The notes: generated from the sequence alone by a model not told the origin. 64,000 nt of DNA from Gambelia wislizenii (GCA_030847615.1 JAUMIR010000004.1:219841001-219905000), one strand, 5' to 3'. Numbered from the stretch's first letter, positions 34,019 to 45,375 are shown. Program-made: numbers and translations.

Positions 34019-34803
34019 CTCTCTCTCTCTGGCTTTTCTTCGCAAACAAAGATTCAGGAAGGACTCATCCCGCGCTTTCTGCAAGCGCGCTGATGACTAA
34101 AAAGGCCAATCCAAGATAAACAAGTTCAGTTGCAGAAAGCACAGCAGAAGGTCTCCTTGGGTGATGTTCTTTCTGCGTTGTCGTTTCTCTTCAAGACTTG
34201 TTCGGCATGCATCTCCATGCCTCCCGATGTGAGGCCAGGGCGGACCATTGTTGGTGATCAATTTGGCCGAGCCTGAGATGTTGTTTCAGGGAGTCTTTGT
34301 ATCTCTTTTTTGGAGCACCCCTCTTATGCTGGCCTGTGGCGAGTTCACCATAGAGTAGTATTTTTGGGAGGCGATGGTCCTTCATTCTAGAAACATGCCC
34401 TGCCCAGCACAGTTATGTTCTCAATATCATGGCCTCAATACTGGTGATCCCTGCTTGCTCAAGGACAGCAACATTCATCACATAGTCAGTCCAGTGTATA
34501 TTTAGGATTGTGTGTAGACAGCGCTGATGAAAGTGCTCGAGGAGTCGTAGGTGGTGGCGATAGGTGACCCATGTTTCAGATCCATAAAGGAGGATAGACA
34601 GTACAATGGCTCTATACACACTGATTTTTGTGCTTTGCCTCAGGTGTTTATTACTCCAGACTCTTTTGTAAAGTCTTCCAAATGTGCTATATGCCTTTGC
34701 TAATCTGTGATCGATCTCTTTGTCAATCTTGGCATCTGAGGAGATGATGCTTCCCAGGTAGGTGAACTGCTGAACGGACTTGAGCACAGATTTGCCGACG
34801 GCA
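34019..34803 (-). pseudogene. Non-CR1 LINE 3' fragment with RT C-terminus and zinc-finger region
   Basis: Flanked by a perfect 10-bp TSD, GATTGTGAAT (34009-34018 and 34804-34813). On the minus strand it encodes, in order: QQFTYLGSIISSDAKIDKEID, YGSETWVTYRHHLRLLEHF and HQRCLHTILNIHWTDYV (frame ending 34413), then after a frame break KDHRLPKILLYGELATGQHKRGAPKKRYKD (34385-34191), a further break and a cysteine-rich end near 34060-34130. The 3' end is a (GA)n tail at 34019. It is truncated within the RT domain. The clade is not certain (R4/Dong-like or an RTE-type relative); it is not CR1, L2 or L1 by these motifs. Confidence 0.88.
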
Positions 34804-34813
34804 GATTGTGAAT

Positions 34814-36526
34814 ATAGTGAGTGCTTAAAAGTGTAATGAGGAACTTCATCCAGATATTTTTTCAGATCACTGTAAGTTACTTTAAAAAAAATACTTTTGC
34901 AATAAATAACCAATCCTGTAGTTCACAACACAATAAGCAGTCTTACCTCTTACTGCAGGCAAACAAATGTGTTTCTTTATTGCTGGCTGTGTAGAGACCA
35001 CCACTAAAATGAAAGGGAGAGGAAAGTGAAGTCCAAGGATTGGAATCTAAGTCTATCTGATAATACAAAGTTCTAATATTTAAATTTTCCAGGATTACGT
35101 TGCTAAACTGTTTTCCAGGATCACTTAGGTGACTGTGATCATGAAAATTCACCCTCAGGGAAAGTCTTGGTCCTGTTTTGTATGCACTGTGGCTTATTCA
35201 CTGAATTTTTCAGAATGTTTCCTGATCTTATATTGCTCACAATCTTAATACAAATAATGATTCTTTGAATGGAAGCTGTTAGCTCTGAGGGACATGTATT
35301 TCCCCACCTCGGCTACAGGGCTGCCTTGAAAGCATCAATTGATAAGAATACACAATAATACAGAGATTACTATTAATACCTGCTTCTAATATTACATGAC
35401 AAAACAGAGCTAGTGATGTGTCCTGAGAAAGTAACATAGTGTGAAGGGGTTTTTTTGAGGGGGGGAATGGTAAACAGTGAGTCTGAACCCAGTATCTGAG
35501 GGATGTAGTAGAACACCAACCTTCTACTATGCTGTTTTCACTGTAATGTTAAACCACAGTTCAGCATTACATTGAAAGAGAATGACTCTAGCATCCTAGT
35601 GGACTCACACAGTCTCCCTTTCCCACCGGCAACACTATGAAGAGGAATTTGGAAGTGTCTCCTTCTACCTTATATTAACCACAGCTTGACATGTCATCTA
35701 AATCTAAAGAAACTGTGGTCCATTTTATCTATGGCTAATGGAAACAATCCATCTTCAAGCCATAGTTTATGAAGTCAGGCTGTTTTTCCTAGTTATGGTT
35801 AAGCCCAATCACAATTTAGATTTTTGTCAATATGCTAAACTGTGGTTAATCTAAAACAGAAGCAGAAACTTCTGATCTCATGGCTACACCTGAGGAAGAA
35901 AGAGGAAGGGATATGAGCCAGGAGTTGAGGAGAGAGATTAGGCTTTTTCTTGTAACACTAAACCATGGTTTGGTATTCTACCCAAACTGAGCTGTTATGT
36001 CTTCAACTGCTTTTAAGTTGATTATATAGCCGATGCAATGTATCAGCACTACATTCTTCACTTTGTGTGCCATTTCAATACAGAGAAAGAGAGCTCTGAA
36101 GCTGGCAAAAGGAGAACAATGAATTATTTCCAGGCAATGGAACACTTTATACTGAAGAGTGTATTTCCATTTATTGTAAGTGCCCTATTATTAACTATTC
36201 ATCATAATGTATTATCAGAGGTCTTACCCAGGGCACTCAAAGCACTTTCCTCAGAATCCCAGGATGTCCTGGATCCCCTAAAGCATAATCTTATCTGATT
36301 GGTAGAAATGCTACCAATCTCTCCTGCTCAATGTGTCAGCTCAGAAATATATTTCTAATGTACTTTCTCTATGTTCTGTTGTTAATAGCAATCATTTTCT
36401 TTTAATGCTATTGATTCAGAAATGGAAAATTCTGTTTTATGTACTTATTACGTTTTAATCCCATATTCCCTTCTAAGGAGCTCTAGGTGTCATTTGGATG
36501 GGTGTCCTCTCATTTCTTTTATCCAT
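34814..36526. other. No gene or bounded repeat recognised
   Basis: Mostly AT-rich. The open frame at 36038-36298 (plus) and others show no domain. I see no supported feature. Confidence 0.45.
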
Positions 36527-36620
36527 GTAATAACCCTGTAAGGTAGGTTAGGCTGAGAGAGAGTGACTGGCCCAAGGCCAAATAGTAAACTCTAGTCATT
36601 GTCTGAAACTCTAAGCCAAG
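36527..36620 (-). mobile_element. MIR/CORE-like SINE fragment
   Basis: The words TAATAACCCTGTAAGGTAGGTTAGGCTGAGAGAGAGTGACTGGCCCAAGG resemble the conserved core of MIR-type SINEs (…CCCTATGAGGTAGG… GTGACTTGCCCAAGGTCA). Old and short, with no promoter boxes. Confidence 0.5.
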
Positions 36621-38367
36621 TTGATTCAATGAAGTTATATAATATCTGTAAGACATTTGGGTAGCTAATGAATGCATAAAATCTTGTGTCATGTTTAAAA
36701 CTGGCTGCCAAACAACCTCCGAGACCAATGGGTTGATTTGGGGGCTAAATCTCCCTTGGTGGGCAGGAATAATTGTATTCAGCCTGAATTAGGTAATTAG
36801 AGAATGGATTTCTCAAGTAAATTCATTCCAACAAAATTATATTGTTTGAATAGAGTCAATGATGCAAAAGAACTAAAGCAGGGTTGAGGGAAATGCAGCC
36901 TGTAGGTCACAGGTGAGCCCAACACCACCCTTTTGTGACCCAGCCAGTCCCCCAAAGTACACCAAACCCATTTTTTAAAAGGCATGGTTTTCAAGTGAAA
37001 TTTGCCAGAAATTCAGGTCCAAAGCCCCTGAAATGCACGAAACACACAAAACCCCTTCCCACCCACCCCCAAACCTCCAACACCATGTTTTTCCTTGCAG
37101 TCACTGAAAAAGAACAAAGATATTTTGGCACACTCCTGGATGGGGTGAGGCTCTTGGGGTCAGAGGAAATTGGACCCAGCCCCCACACAGTTCCCCACTG
37201 TGGGCTAAAGGAAGCTTTACAGCCACAGTCTGTTTTCTGTTCTGCACTAAATTTTTCAAATCTAAAATAATTCCATCTTCAAATACCTCTCAATGTCATT
37301 TCATACAATGGCCAAATTCTGACCCTGCACTTTTCAAATTTCCATAACTTTCCACCCCTTCCCTTTTCATGCAGCACCCAAACTTTTCTGTTGCTCTCCC
37401 ATTCCAGGTACTAGCCCTGCTTATTTAGCTACATGGTTTGTATAGGACTGGTTGACGTGGCCATAGGCAGTAGGCCCATAACTTGAGAAGGGATTAATGA
37501 GGGTTTCATTGAGTTTGTTTCTGATACAAATTTTACACATTTTTTCATGTTCAAATTGGAAAGAATGTGAGATTAAGAAAATTGAATGTGGAAATAATTG
37601 AAACTGATAAATGTATCCATTCATCCCTAAGGCTTTCAGCATTCAATGCCTAGGAGTCTAGATTTGAGTCCTTGTATATTCAACCACATTAACACCGAAT
37701 TAGTAAGAACCACCTCATATTTAACACATATCTGGTAAGGAGATAATACATGTTCCTCTCCAGGATAGAAATAGATGCACCTGTTGCATTTAGCTGGTGC
37801 AGACAGGGGTGAATCTTGTTTTAGTTTATTTATGAAGAACATACCAGCATTCTCAAACGTCTTCATAATTAAATTGGGAATAACCTGAGCTTTTAAAAAC
37901 CCAAATTGACACAAAAGATCTATATTGTAACTATATTCATTCATTCAATATCCTGTTTTTCTTCTGGGATGGGAGTCAAGGCAGCTCTGATTCTGAATGT
38001 GGCGTGAACTTGCTTCTTTAAAATAACAGCTATTACAAATAGCCATTTTTGTATTGGTTGATAACACATGTAATTTCTTCCCTTAAAAAAAATCTAGACT
38101 GTCTAGAACATATTGTAGTTCTTTAACTATATTCTCCTGTTCTTTGACTACACTAGAGGTATAGTCAGAGAAATGGTACCTGTGGTGGCAGATAAGGAGA
38201 GAAAAATCCGAGTGCAGCTTGCTTTGCAAGCAGAATGCCTTAAAAGGGACTCGAGGCTTGCTGTGTGATCAGAGACAAATAATAGCATCACTAAGGGAAC
38301 ATAGATAGAAGGGAGACACTGGATAGGATTGTTGTTCTGACTGATGCTGAGTAGAAGTAAAAACTCT
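36621..38367. other. No gene or bounded repeat recognised
   Basis: Includes two long frames on opposite strands over 36935-37270 that share no recognisable domain. I found no repeat boundaries here. Confidence 0.45.
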
Positions 38368-38587
38368 GGGCCCATTCACACAGTACATTTGTAGTACTAT
38401 TATTTCACTAATATGGTTCTGTCCCATGGAATCCTGGGATTTGCCATTTAGGGAGAGGCATTGAGATTTTTCAGCGAGAGAACTGCTCTAGTGCCTCACC
38501 AAGCTACAGATCCCCAGCTTCCATAGGATGGTACCATGGCAGTTAACGTGGAATTACAGTGCTATAATTGTATAGTGTGAATAGCCC
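38368..38587. mobile_element. Palindromic MITE, GGGCCCATTCACAC ends
   Basis: Starts GGGCCCATTCACACAGTACA and ends TGTATAGTGTGAATAGCCC. It shares its ends with 15132-15353 and its core (CCCATGGAATCCTGGGATTTGCC... TTCCATAGGATGGTACCATGG) with 61666-61863. TSD not evident. Confidence 0.7.
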
Positions 38588-38628
38588 ACATCTGGATACC
38601 ATTTGTGTGAAGAGAATGTTAGACTAGG

Positions 38629-38660
38629 TCAGTGGTTCTCAAACTTCGGTGCCTCCCCCA
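38629..38660. mobile_element. Left end of a Charlie-like hAT element
   Basis: CAGTGGTTCTCAAACTTCGGTG is a typical Charlie-like left end. I found no matching right end within the next kilobase, so the copy is truncated or its right end is too decayed to see. Confidence 0.4.
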
Positions 38661-39194
38661 CCCACCAGTGTCCTCCAAAAGAAGTGAATTTGTGAGGGGT
38701 GAGGGTGTCACAGTAACAATGGCTGTAATTTCTCTCAAGCAAGTCTATCTCTGTCCCTTTCCTCCATATACAACCAACCTGTTTGATTCTGGAACATGGC
38801 TCCCCTGCAAATTAGTGGCTTTGGGGGCACCTAGGAAGTGTCCAGTTGTGTTTTTGCAACAGGGAGCCCAAAGATGACAACATTTTTTCTGGCTTCAGAT
38901 GTTTGCGGGAGATGACAACTTCTCTGTGGTCCTGGCCATAGAATCTCAGCTGGATGCTGCCCGGATGTCCCTGTCCTCTCCTTCCAATCATCATCTCCAG
39001 ATTTGTAGAGACAAACTGCTAAACTTGACTGCCATTATGACCTCCCACAAGGACTAGCAATGTAAGGGACAACACTGCATGTGCAGTGGGAAGGCATCAG
39101 GAGGGACATAAGACATAAGATAAGAAGAGCCATATAAGCTCCTGTGGGAGGAGGCAGGGATGAGAACAGTTATGAAAAATTAATTACTTAAGCA

Positions 39195-39636
39195 TAGGGA
39201 TGTAAATCCTGAATGATATTGTCCCTGCATGTGAGGACAAATAACTTATTACAGGAGAAAATAAATATTCCTCTGCAGTATTGATCCAATATTCAAATGC
39301 CCCAAAGTGTTGAGGAGGAATTATTCTATGGAGAAATATACCGTACATATTAACTTTTTGTGTAAGAAAGAACACTGGTTTCTGTGAGGGAAACAGGTTT
39401 CCTCCACAGAAAACAGTGTCATCTATGCAGTAAACTCATTTTCTGGGTAGAAAACAAGGGTTTTTATGCAAGAAAAAAACCCCACATTTTTTTTCTGCTG
39501 AATAATCCCTCTGCTTTACTTCAGGATATTCAAATACCAGGAGAAGGTTGTGCAAAATTCTTGCTGGTATATTATTCTTCCCAATAGAATTTCTCAACTG
39601 CTGAGAACCCCCCACTTTTTTTTTTAACTATCCCTA
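39195..39636. mobile_element. hAT MITE with CAGAAAAC internal words
   Basis: Starts TAGGGATGTAAAT and ends CTATCCCTA. Flanks are CTTAAGCA (39187-39194) and CTTAAACA (39637-39644), an 8-bp TSD with one mismatch. The inside carries degenerate CAGAAAACAGTG and GGAAACAGG words, shared with 46679-47062 and 9525-9812. Confidence 0.7.
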
Positions 39637-40461
39637 CTTAAACATCATTTATTTCAAGCACAGTATCTGGACCGACAGGTAAATAATTTCTATATTTTAT
39701 TTATGAAACGTATTCTGAAATTGCCAGTGGCAACATACTGCTCAGTGGGAAGTGGATTAATCAAAATCTCTGATTCTGGCATTCTAGCTCCTCTGAATCC
39801 TATGGATCCTTGAAAGGGAGGAAGATAGAATTATATACACAGAGCTGACCTTACGATGGGATCCCCTTGGTTGCCACTAACAGTACCTAGTTGAAGGGTT
39901 GATTTATTCTCTTTGCCATGGTTGATACATTGAGCAAAGGGCTGAAAATCTATTTTAATGTCACTGTAAGGCTCCAGGTTGATGCAAGCTCCGGCAGGAA
40001 GCCTGGCAATTAAAGCCTCTGCCTTCAACCTGGTATTTGCAGAGAGCCCCCACCCCTGCCGAAGGTGTGATAGATGTAGGTCCCTAAACATTGATTTTTG
40101 TTTTTGGTACCTGTCTGAGGATATTATGATAAAGTGGGAGGGTTAAAACTCAGTTGAGTTACTGCTTCTCTGAGAAATACCAGTGATGTCATTGTTTGTG
40201 AGCTATTGGACTACCCTGACACACAGAGCATTAGAATCCATCATATCTGCTTTTGTCTTTGTACCATCCAGTTGCTGTGTGTTTGGACACTTAGATTTGG
40301 CCTGACAAAGGCTGCACTTGGTGAATGAGGGATGATTTCCTCACCATACCCAAATCCAATCATCCTGACCTACTGCTATTGTTTTAATTTATACTAATGT
40401 ATACTAGAAATACAAGCACACTATTGTGATGGCTTTATCTCTTGTGCTTTATTGTGTTGTA

Positions 40462-40729
40462 CAGGTCCCTCCACCCCGCTGTATCCACAGGACCAGTATC
40501 TGTGGTTTCAATTATTCACCATCTGAAAAAATGTATTTCCTAGGTCCTCCAGCATGACTCTATGGTAACTTCCGCTGGAAGATAGCACTGGAGCACTGGA
40601 GATACCTAGAGAGGCAGCCTCTCTAGGTATATTCTAGGTCCTCCAGTGCAATTCTATGGGGCTTGCTATTAAGTACTGTATTTGCGGTAAGTATGGGAAC
40701 ATATCTCACATAGATATGGCAAGGACTTG
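40462..40729. mobile_element. Tigger-like Tc1/mariner MITE with central hairpin
   Basis: Starts CAGGTCCCTCCACCCCGC and ends GGCAAGGACTTG; TA lies on both sides (40460-40461, 40730-40731). The centre holds GATACCTAGAGAGGC followed directly by its inverse (GCCTCTCTAGGTAT), 40600-40630, a very tight hairpin. CTAGGTCCTCCAG appears twice and is shared with 6776 and 16545. Confidence 0.7.
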
Positions 40730-41067
40730 TATAATGATTGTTTTCAGAAGCGGAGTGTCCCACAAAATAGCACTATATATCACATTTCTATAAAGCTACA
40801 GACAACCTGGTTTCTCATAAGACCTTGCAAAACTATCTGCACCTGTTAGCTCCTTTGCCCATGCATTTAGCCAGCACATGTAGAGAGAAAGTCAGAAAGG
40901 CTGAAGCACAGAATGGGCTCAGGTTTTGCTAGAGAGGTTAAAAACAATAAAATTGGCTTTTTTTGGTTATGTCTATAGCAAAAGGAAGAACAAAGAAATG
41001 TTAGGGCCACTGCATGGAAAAGATGGCCAAATGCTAACAGGGTGCAGAGAAAAGACTCAACTCAACA

Positions 41068-41474
41068 CTCAATGCACAGAGAAGCTATTGAAATCCACAA
41101 ACACCTGGACAACTTCAACAGGAAAGAAGAAACCCTTAAAGTAAACAAAGTTTGGCTACCAGTCCTGAAAAATACCAAAATCAAAACGCAACACATGCAA
41201 ATGAACTTCACCCAGGGACAGGGATTTCCAGCATACAATGGATCATTAGACAAACAGACACTAATCCTCCTTGCATATCTCCCTCCAGGAACTAGCCATT
41301 CAAATACACAAATTTACTTATCCTGTTCAATAGGGACTCACAGTATATAAACTCCACACAAACTCCTACCCAACCATTCTCTGAAGTTGCCAGCCACAGA
41401 TTCAGGCGAAACATCAGGAATATACTCTTCCAGACCACAGCCACATAGCACAGAAAAAAAAAACACAGAAAAAC
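41068..41474 (+). pseudogene. Penelope-like element 3' fragment
   Basis: The plus-strand frame 41042-41350 encodes MHREAIEIHKHLDNFNRKEETLKVNKVWLPVLKN, the same protein end as the copies at 30165-30569 and 30747-31037. The 3' UTR follows, including CAGGCGAAACATCAGGAA, to about 41474, where a CR1 LINE begins. The start at about 41068 is abrupt. Confidence 0.8.
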
Positions 41475-42212
41475 CCACTAAACACCTTCTCTGCCTTGGT
41501 CTTCTTCCAAAATGAAAAGAGTGCTCAACTTGGGGGAAATGGAGCAGATGATGCAATAGGGGAAATGCAGCACATAATAGGTAAAGAGGTAGTACAGGAA
41601 TACCTGGATACTCTAAATGAATTCAAGTCTCCAGGGCCAGATGAACTTCATCCAAGGATATTAAAACAACTGGCAGAAGTAATCTCAGAACCATTGTCCA
41701 TAATCTTTGGGAAATCCTGAAGAACAGGAGAGGTCCCAGCCAGTAGACTGGAGGAGGGCAAATGTTGTCCCCATCTTCAAAAAGGGGAAAAAGAGGACCC
41801 AAGCAATTACCATCCAGTCAGCCTGACATAAATACCAGGAAAGATTGTAAAGCAGATCATTAAACAGACAGTCTGTATGCACTTAGAAAGAAATGCTGTG
41901 ATCTTTAAAAGTCAACATGGGTTTCTTTAAAAAAAAAAAAGTAATGCCAGGCTAATCTTATCTCTCTCTCTTTTTTTTTAATAGAGTTACACACTTGGTA
42001 GATGAAGGGAATGCTGTGGATGTAGCATATCTTGATTTCAGTAAGGCCTTCAACAAAGTCCCCCATGATATTCTTGCAAACAACTAGTAAAATATGGGCT
42101 AGACAATGCTGCTGTCAGGTAGATTTGTAATTGATTGACCAATCGAACCCAAAAGGGTGCTCACCAATGGCTCCTCTTCATCCTGGAGAGAAGTGATTAG
42201 CGGGCTGCCACA

Positions 42213-42737
42213 AAGGGTTTCCATTTGTCGTGGAAAACCAGGAAAATCCTGGATTGAAGGGACTAAAAAAGTCCTGGCCAGCTGGGCCACTTGAAGCAGC
42301 AGATCCAGGATTCCTCCTTAGTCGGAGTACAGGCCACTTTGGGTAGTACTCTGCAGGCGTGCCAGAGCCAGAACCCAGAAGGCAGGAGAGCTGAGTGCAA
42401 GAGGAGAGACCAGAAGGTGGGAAAGGAAAGGAAGAGAGTGGAGACACCAAACTCAGGAAGCCTTGTGTTGTGTGGTGAGTGTGGCAACGCTGAGTGTGGA
42501 ACTTCACTTCCAAGCAGCCTGGCAACCAGGGAACACACACCATGTAAACTGATGGTGCTATATAAATGACAATGATGATGATAACAACAACTACTACTAC
42601 TACTGAATATCTATGCAATAAAACAATGTTAAATGTCAAAATGTGGTTTGCTTGGGGCAGAGATTGTCGATAACCGGCCCAATCCAGTCCTGCATATTTT
42701 TGTCCCGGTTTTGTGGAAGAGAATTATGGCAACCCTA
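42213..42737. mobile_element. hAT element inserted in CR1, AGGGTTGCCA ends
   Basis: The ends AAGGGTTTCCA and TGGCAACCCTA are inverse up to a few changes. Flanks CTGCCACA (42205-42212) and GTGCCACA (42738-42745) form an 8-bp TSD, and removing the element with one flank restores continuous CR1 sequence (VPQGSVLG-coding). The left part is homologous to the right part of 2008-2281, and the right part to 1300-1545. No transposase frame. Confidence 0.8.
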
Positions 42738-42986
42738 GTGCCACAGGGTTCTGTCCTGGGCCCAGTGCTATTCAACATCTTTATCAAACACTTGGATGAA
42801 TTAATATAGGGCACGCTTTTCAAATTTGCAGATTACACCAAATTAGGAGGGGTAGCCTCAAAAAGCCCATTTTATTGTTTTTAACCCCAGAGACAGGATC
42901 AAAATTCAAAATGAGCTTAACAGATTAGAGAGTTGGGCTAACAAAATGAATTTTGATCTAGAAGCCACAAGCTGAACATGAGTAAA

Positions 42987-43200
42987 CAGTGTGATGCAGC
43001 AGCCTAAAAAGCCAAGGTGATACTCAGCTGCATCAATAGGAATATAGTGTCTAGACTGAGGGAAGTAATAGTACCACTCTGTTTTGCTTTGGTCAGTGTG
43101 ATGCAGCCACATAAAAAGCCAAGGTGATACTCAGCTGCATTAATAGGAGTATATTGTCTAGATTGAGGGAAGTAATAGTACCACTCTGTTTTGCTTTGGT
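42987..43200 (+). repeat. 107-bp tandem duplication inside the CR1 copy
   Basis: Both units start CAGTGTGATGCAGC and end TTTTGCTTTGGT. They differ at about eight positions. The duplicated stretch covers coding sequence for the AILGCINRSIVS to PLYSALV part of RT. No ordinary CR1 copy in this window has it. Confidence 0.85.
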
Positions 43201-43466
43201 CAGATCTCACCTGGAATACTGTGTTCAGTTCTGGGCACCATAATTCAAGAAGGATATTGACAAGCTAGAACATGTCCAGAGGATGGCAACCAAAATGGTG
43301 GGAGGTCTGGAAGTCATTCCCCCCAGGAGTAGTGGTTTAGGGAGCTGGGTATGTTTAGCCTGGAGAAGAGAAGGTTGAAATGTGACATGATAGCCATGTT
43401 TAAACATTTGAAAGGATGTCATATTGAAGATGGAGTTATCTTGTTTTCTGCTGCTCCAGAGACTAG

Positions 43467-43780
43467 GGAGATTATCAGACACGTCCAAAAGGTACCTTAC
43501 CAGAATGCCAGGACGATGTTTCTGTCCTGTGAATGGGACCCAGTTTCACAGGTACTTGTTCTTGTCACGTTCTGCTCATGTGCTGCAGCAGTTAATAAGG
43601 TGGTGCTTTTCATTGACAAGGAGCTCTCCGTCAATGAAAAGCACCACCTTACTAACTGCTGAAGCACAGGAGCAGAACGTGACAAGGACAAGGACGTGTG
43701 AAACTGGGTCCTGTTTTGCCAGACAGAAACGTCATCATGGCATTCTGGTAAGGTACTTTTTGCTGTGTCTGATAATCTCC
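43467..43780. mobile_element. PIF/Harbinger-type hairpin MITE in CR1, TAG target duplication
   Basis: Starts GGAGATTATCAGACACG and ends GTGTCTGATAATCTCC. TAG lies on both sides (43464-43466, 43781-43783), and removing the element with one TAG restores CR1 coding sequence (PETR..SNG). The two halves are long inverted arms that meet near 43625 (AAGGAGCTCTCC). About 314 bp, no coding capacity. Confidence 0.85.
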
Positions 43781-43858
43781 TAGGACTCAGAGCAATGGAT
43801 TCAAACTACAGGAAAAGAGATTCCACCTTAACATTTAGGAAGAATTTCCTGATGGTAA

Positions 43859-44479
43859 GGAGATTTTCACACAGGCTATATATCCCGTGGCAGGAACAGA
43901 AGAGGGTTGGGAAAGGTTTTCCCTTTTGGAAGACGTTGACCCCGTTCTGTCCTGTATCCATCCTGCTCCTGTGACTGTTCCAGAACAATGTAATCATGAT
44001 TTTTCATTGTGAATAGACCTCCCATTCTGTTGCTATCATGCAACCACGGGTGTGCAAACAGGAACCCCATTCCTATTCCGAAATGACAGCTGCAGAGGGG
44101 AGGTCCATTCCGAGCACTTCCTGGCATGGTCTGGACATCCAGGTAAGTGGCACCCTTTATTTTACCCTCCCTGTTTTGATTGTGTGATTTAAAGTGTGTT
44201 TTTGTGCTTGGTGAACTGATTTTATGTTTGGGGGAGTTTTATTTTTTAAATTTACCGCCCAGCCCTTATCACGCGATAACAGCCAGGATTTCAGACGGCT
44301 GGTCGTAAAAGCAGCCTTACGACGGCTGCATTTATGGCCAGCCAGCGAGGGGAGGGGGAGCCCGTTCCTGCCACGCAATTAAGATAAGTGTGTGAAATAT
44401 TTACGTTATTCCGTGGCAGGAACAGGAGAGGAGGTGGCGGGGCAGTAACGGGTCATTTTGGCCCAGGCTGAAAATCTCC
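43859..44479. mobile_element. PIF/Harbinger-type MITE in CR1, TAA target duplication
   Basis: Starts GGAGATTTTCACACAGGC and ends CAGGCTGAAAATCTCC. TAA lies on both sides (43856-43858, 44480-44482). CCGTGGCAGGAACAG occurs near both ends (about 43888 and 44412) in the same orientation. It lies 78 bp from the element at 43467, in the same CR1 host. Confidence 0.8.
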
Positions 44480-44783
44480 TAAGAGGTGTTCAACAGTGGA
44501 ATGCACTGCCTCGGAGTGTGGTGTTCTTTAGAGGTTTTTTAAACAGAGGCTAGATGGTCTTCTGTCAGGAGTGCTTTGATTGTGTTTTCCTGCAGGGCAG
44601 GGGGTTGGACTGGATGGCCCTTGTGGTCCCTTCCAACTCTATGATTTTATGAAAATAGCGGCAACACTGATTTCATTTGGTTTGGATACATAGTTGTACC
44701 TTCACAGAAAAATAACTCTTTCTACCATATATTTACCATTTACTAGGGCTCTGGAAATAGAAACCAAAGTCCACTGAGGGATA

Positions 44784-45000
44784 GGACTTTTTCAGATGGT
44801 ATTTACTGCTTTCACCAGATTTTATTCATGGAAGTTGCCCATGATTAAAATATGGCGCAGCTGCTTCCAATCCTTCATGGAAGTGAAACAGATGATTTTG
44901 GAAGAGGGACGGCGGCATCCGAAATGGACCCCCTGCTGCGCGACAGCACCGTGCCTCTCGTGAGATCTCCTAGTGTGGTAAGTACTGTCTGAAAAAGTCC
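44784..45000. mobile_element. PIF/Harbinger-type MITE, ATA target duplication
   Basis: Starts GGACTTTTTCAGATGG and ends CTGTCTGAAAAAGTCC. ATA on both sides (44781-44783, 45001-45003). It shares its ends with 14670-14997 and 47859-48082, but the inside is less palindromic. Confidence 0.8.
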
Positions 45001-45019
45001 ATAGTTGAAATACTTAGGT

Positions 45020-45290
45020 ATATTCTACCTGCAAAAGAGAAGCTTACAAGAATTGGTGATAGATGCCTTTGAATATTGAAAGGGCCACTTCAGAGGAGAT
45101 GAGGTCAGGATTAGATCCAATGTGTGGAAATTACAGAGAAACATATTTACAACTAAACTTTTGGGTTAACTTCCTGAGAGTAGGAGCTATTTAGGAACAG
45201 AATGAATTGCCTCAGGAGTTCCTGGGTTCTCCTTCCCTGGATGATGACCTAGAGGATGGCTACAGCTCTTCCTGCTTAGATGATATGCTT
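45020..45290 (+). pseudogene. Ancient CR1/L3-like LINE fragment
   Basis: By eye this has degraded words of the CR1/L3 C-terminus, such as AGCTATTTAGGAACAGAATGAATTGCCTCAGG and CTTCCCTGGATGATGACC, which in translation resemble RNRMNCLRxSWVLLPW. It is much more diverged than the CR1 copies at 8021, 41475 and 53719. Confidence 0.55.
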
Positions 45291-45375
45291 GGTTAATAAA
45301 ATTCCATGAGGCCTTAAGGCAATGGCATGTGGCTTTGTTTTTGTTTTTATTTCTTGCCCCTGTCAACCACACAAG

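Larger units (their letters stand above)
41475..44652 (+). pseudogene. CR1 LINE broken by three DNA transposons and a tandem duplication
   Basis: The most complete CR1 here in extent. It begins in the N-terminal RT region (EYLDTLNEFKSPGPDELHPRILKQLAE, then IIFGKS) and runs to the CR1 3' end near 44652. Inserted are a hAT element (42213-42737) and two PIF/Harbinger-type MITEs (43467-43780 and 43859-44479), each with its TSD. A 107-bp tandem duplication covers 42987-43093 and 43094-43200. Stops and frameshifts are frequent, including in the region of the catalytic motif (YADD-like block reads FADYTKL). It is far older than the copy at 53719. No part can make a working RT. Confidence 0.92.

Noticed and set aside
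36935..37270. 111-codon plus-strand frame with a counter-frame on the minus strand
   Set aside because: No domain; proline- and lysine-rich composition with repeated words suggests an unrecognised repeat.
40926..41040. Plus-strand frame with KLAFFGYVYSKRKNKEMLG, considered an RTE-type RT end
   Set aside because: The resemblance is too short and weak to support; neighbouring sequence gives no further RT motif.
42178..42639. 153-codon minus-strand frame
   Set aside because: Lies almost wholly within the hAT element inserted in CR1; no transposase motif, and Val/Ile runs come from a trinucleotide tract.
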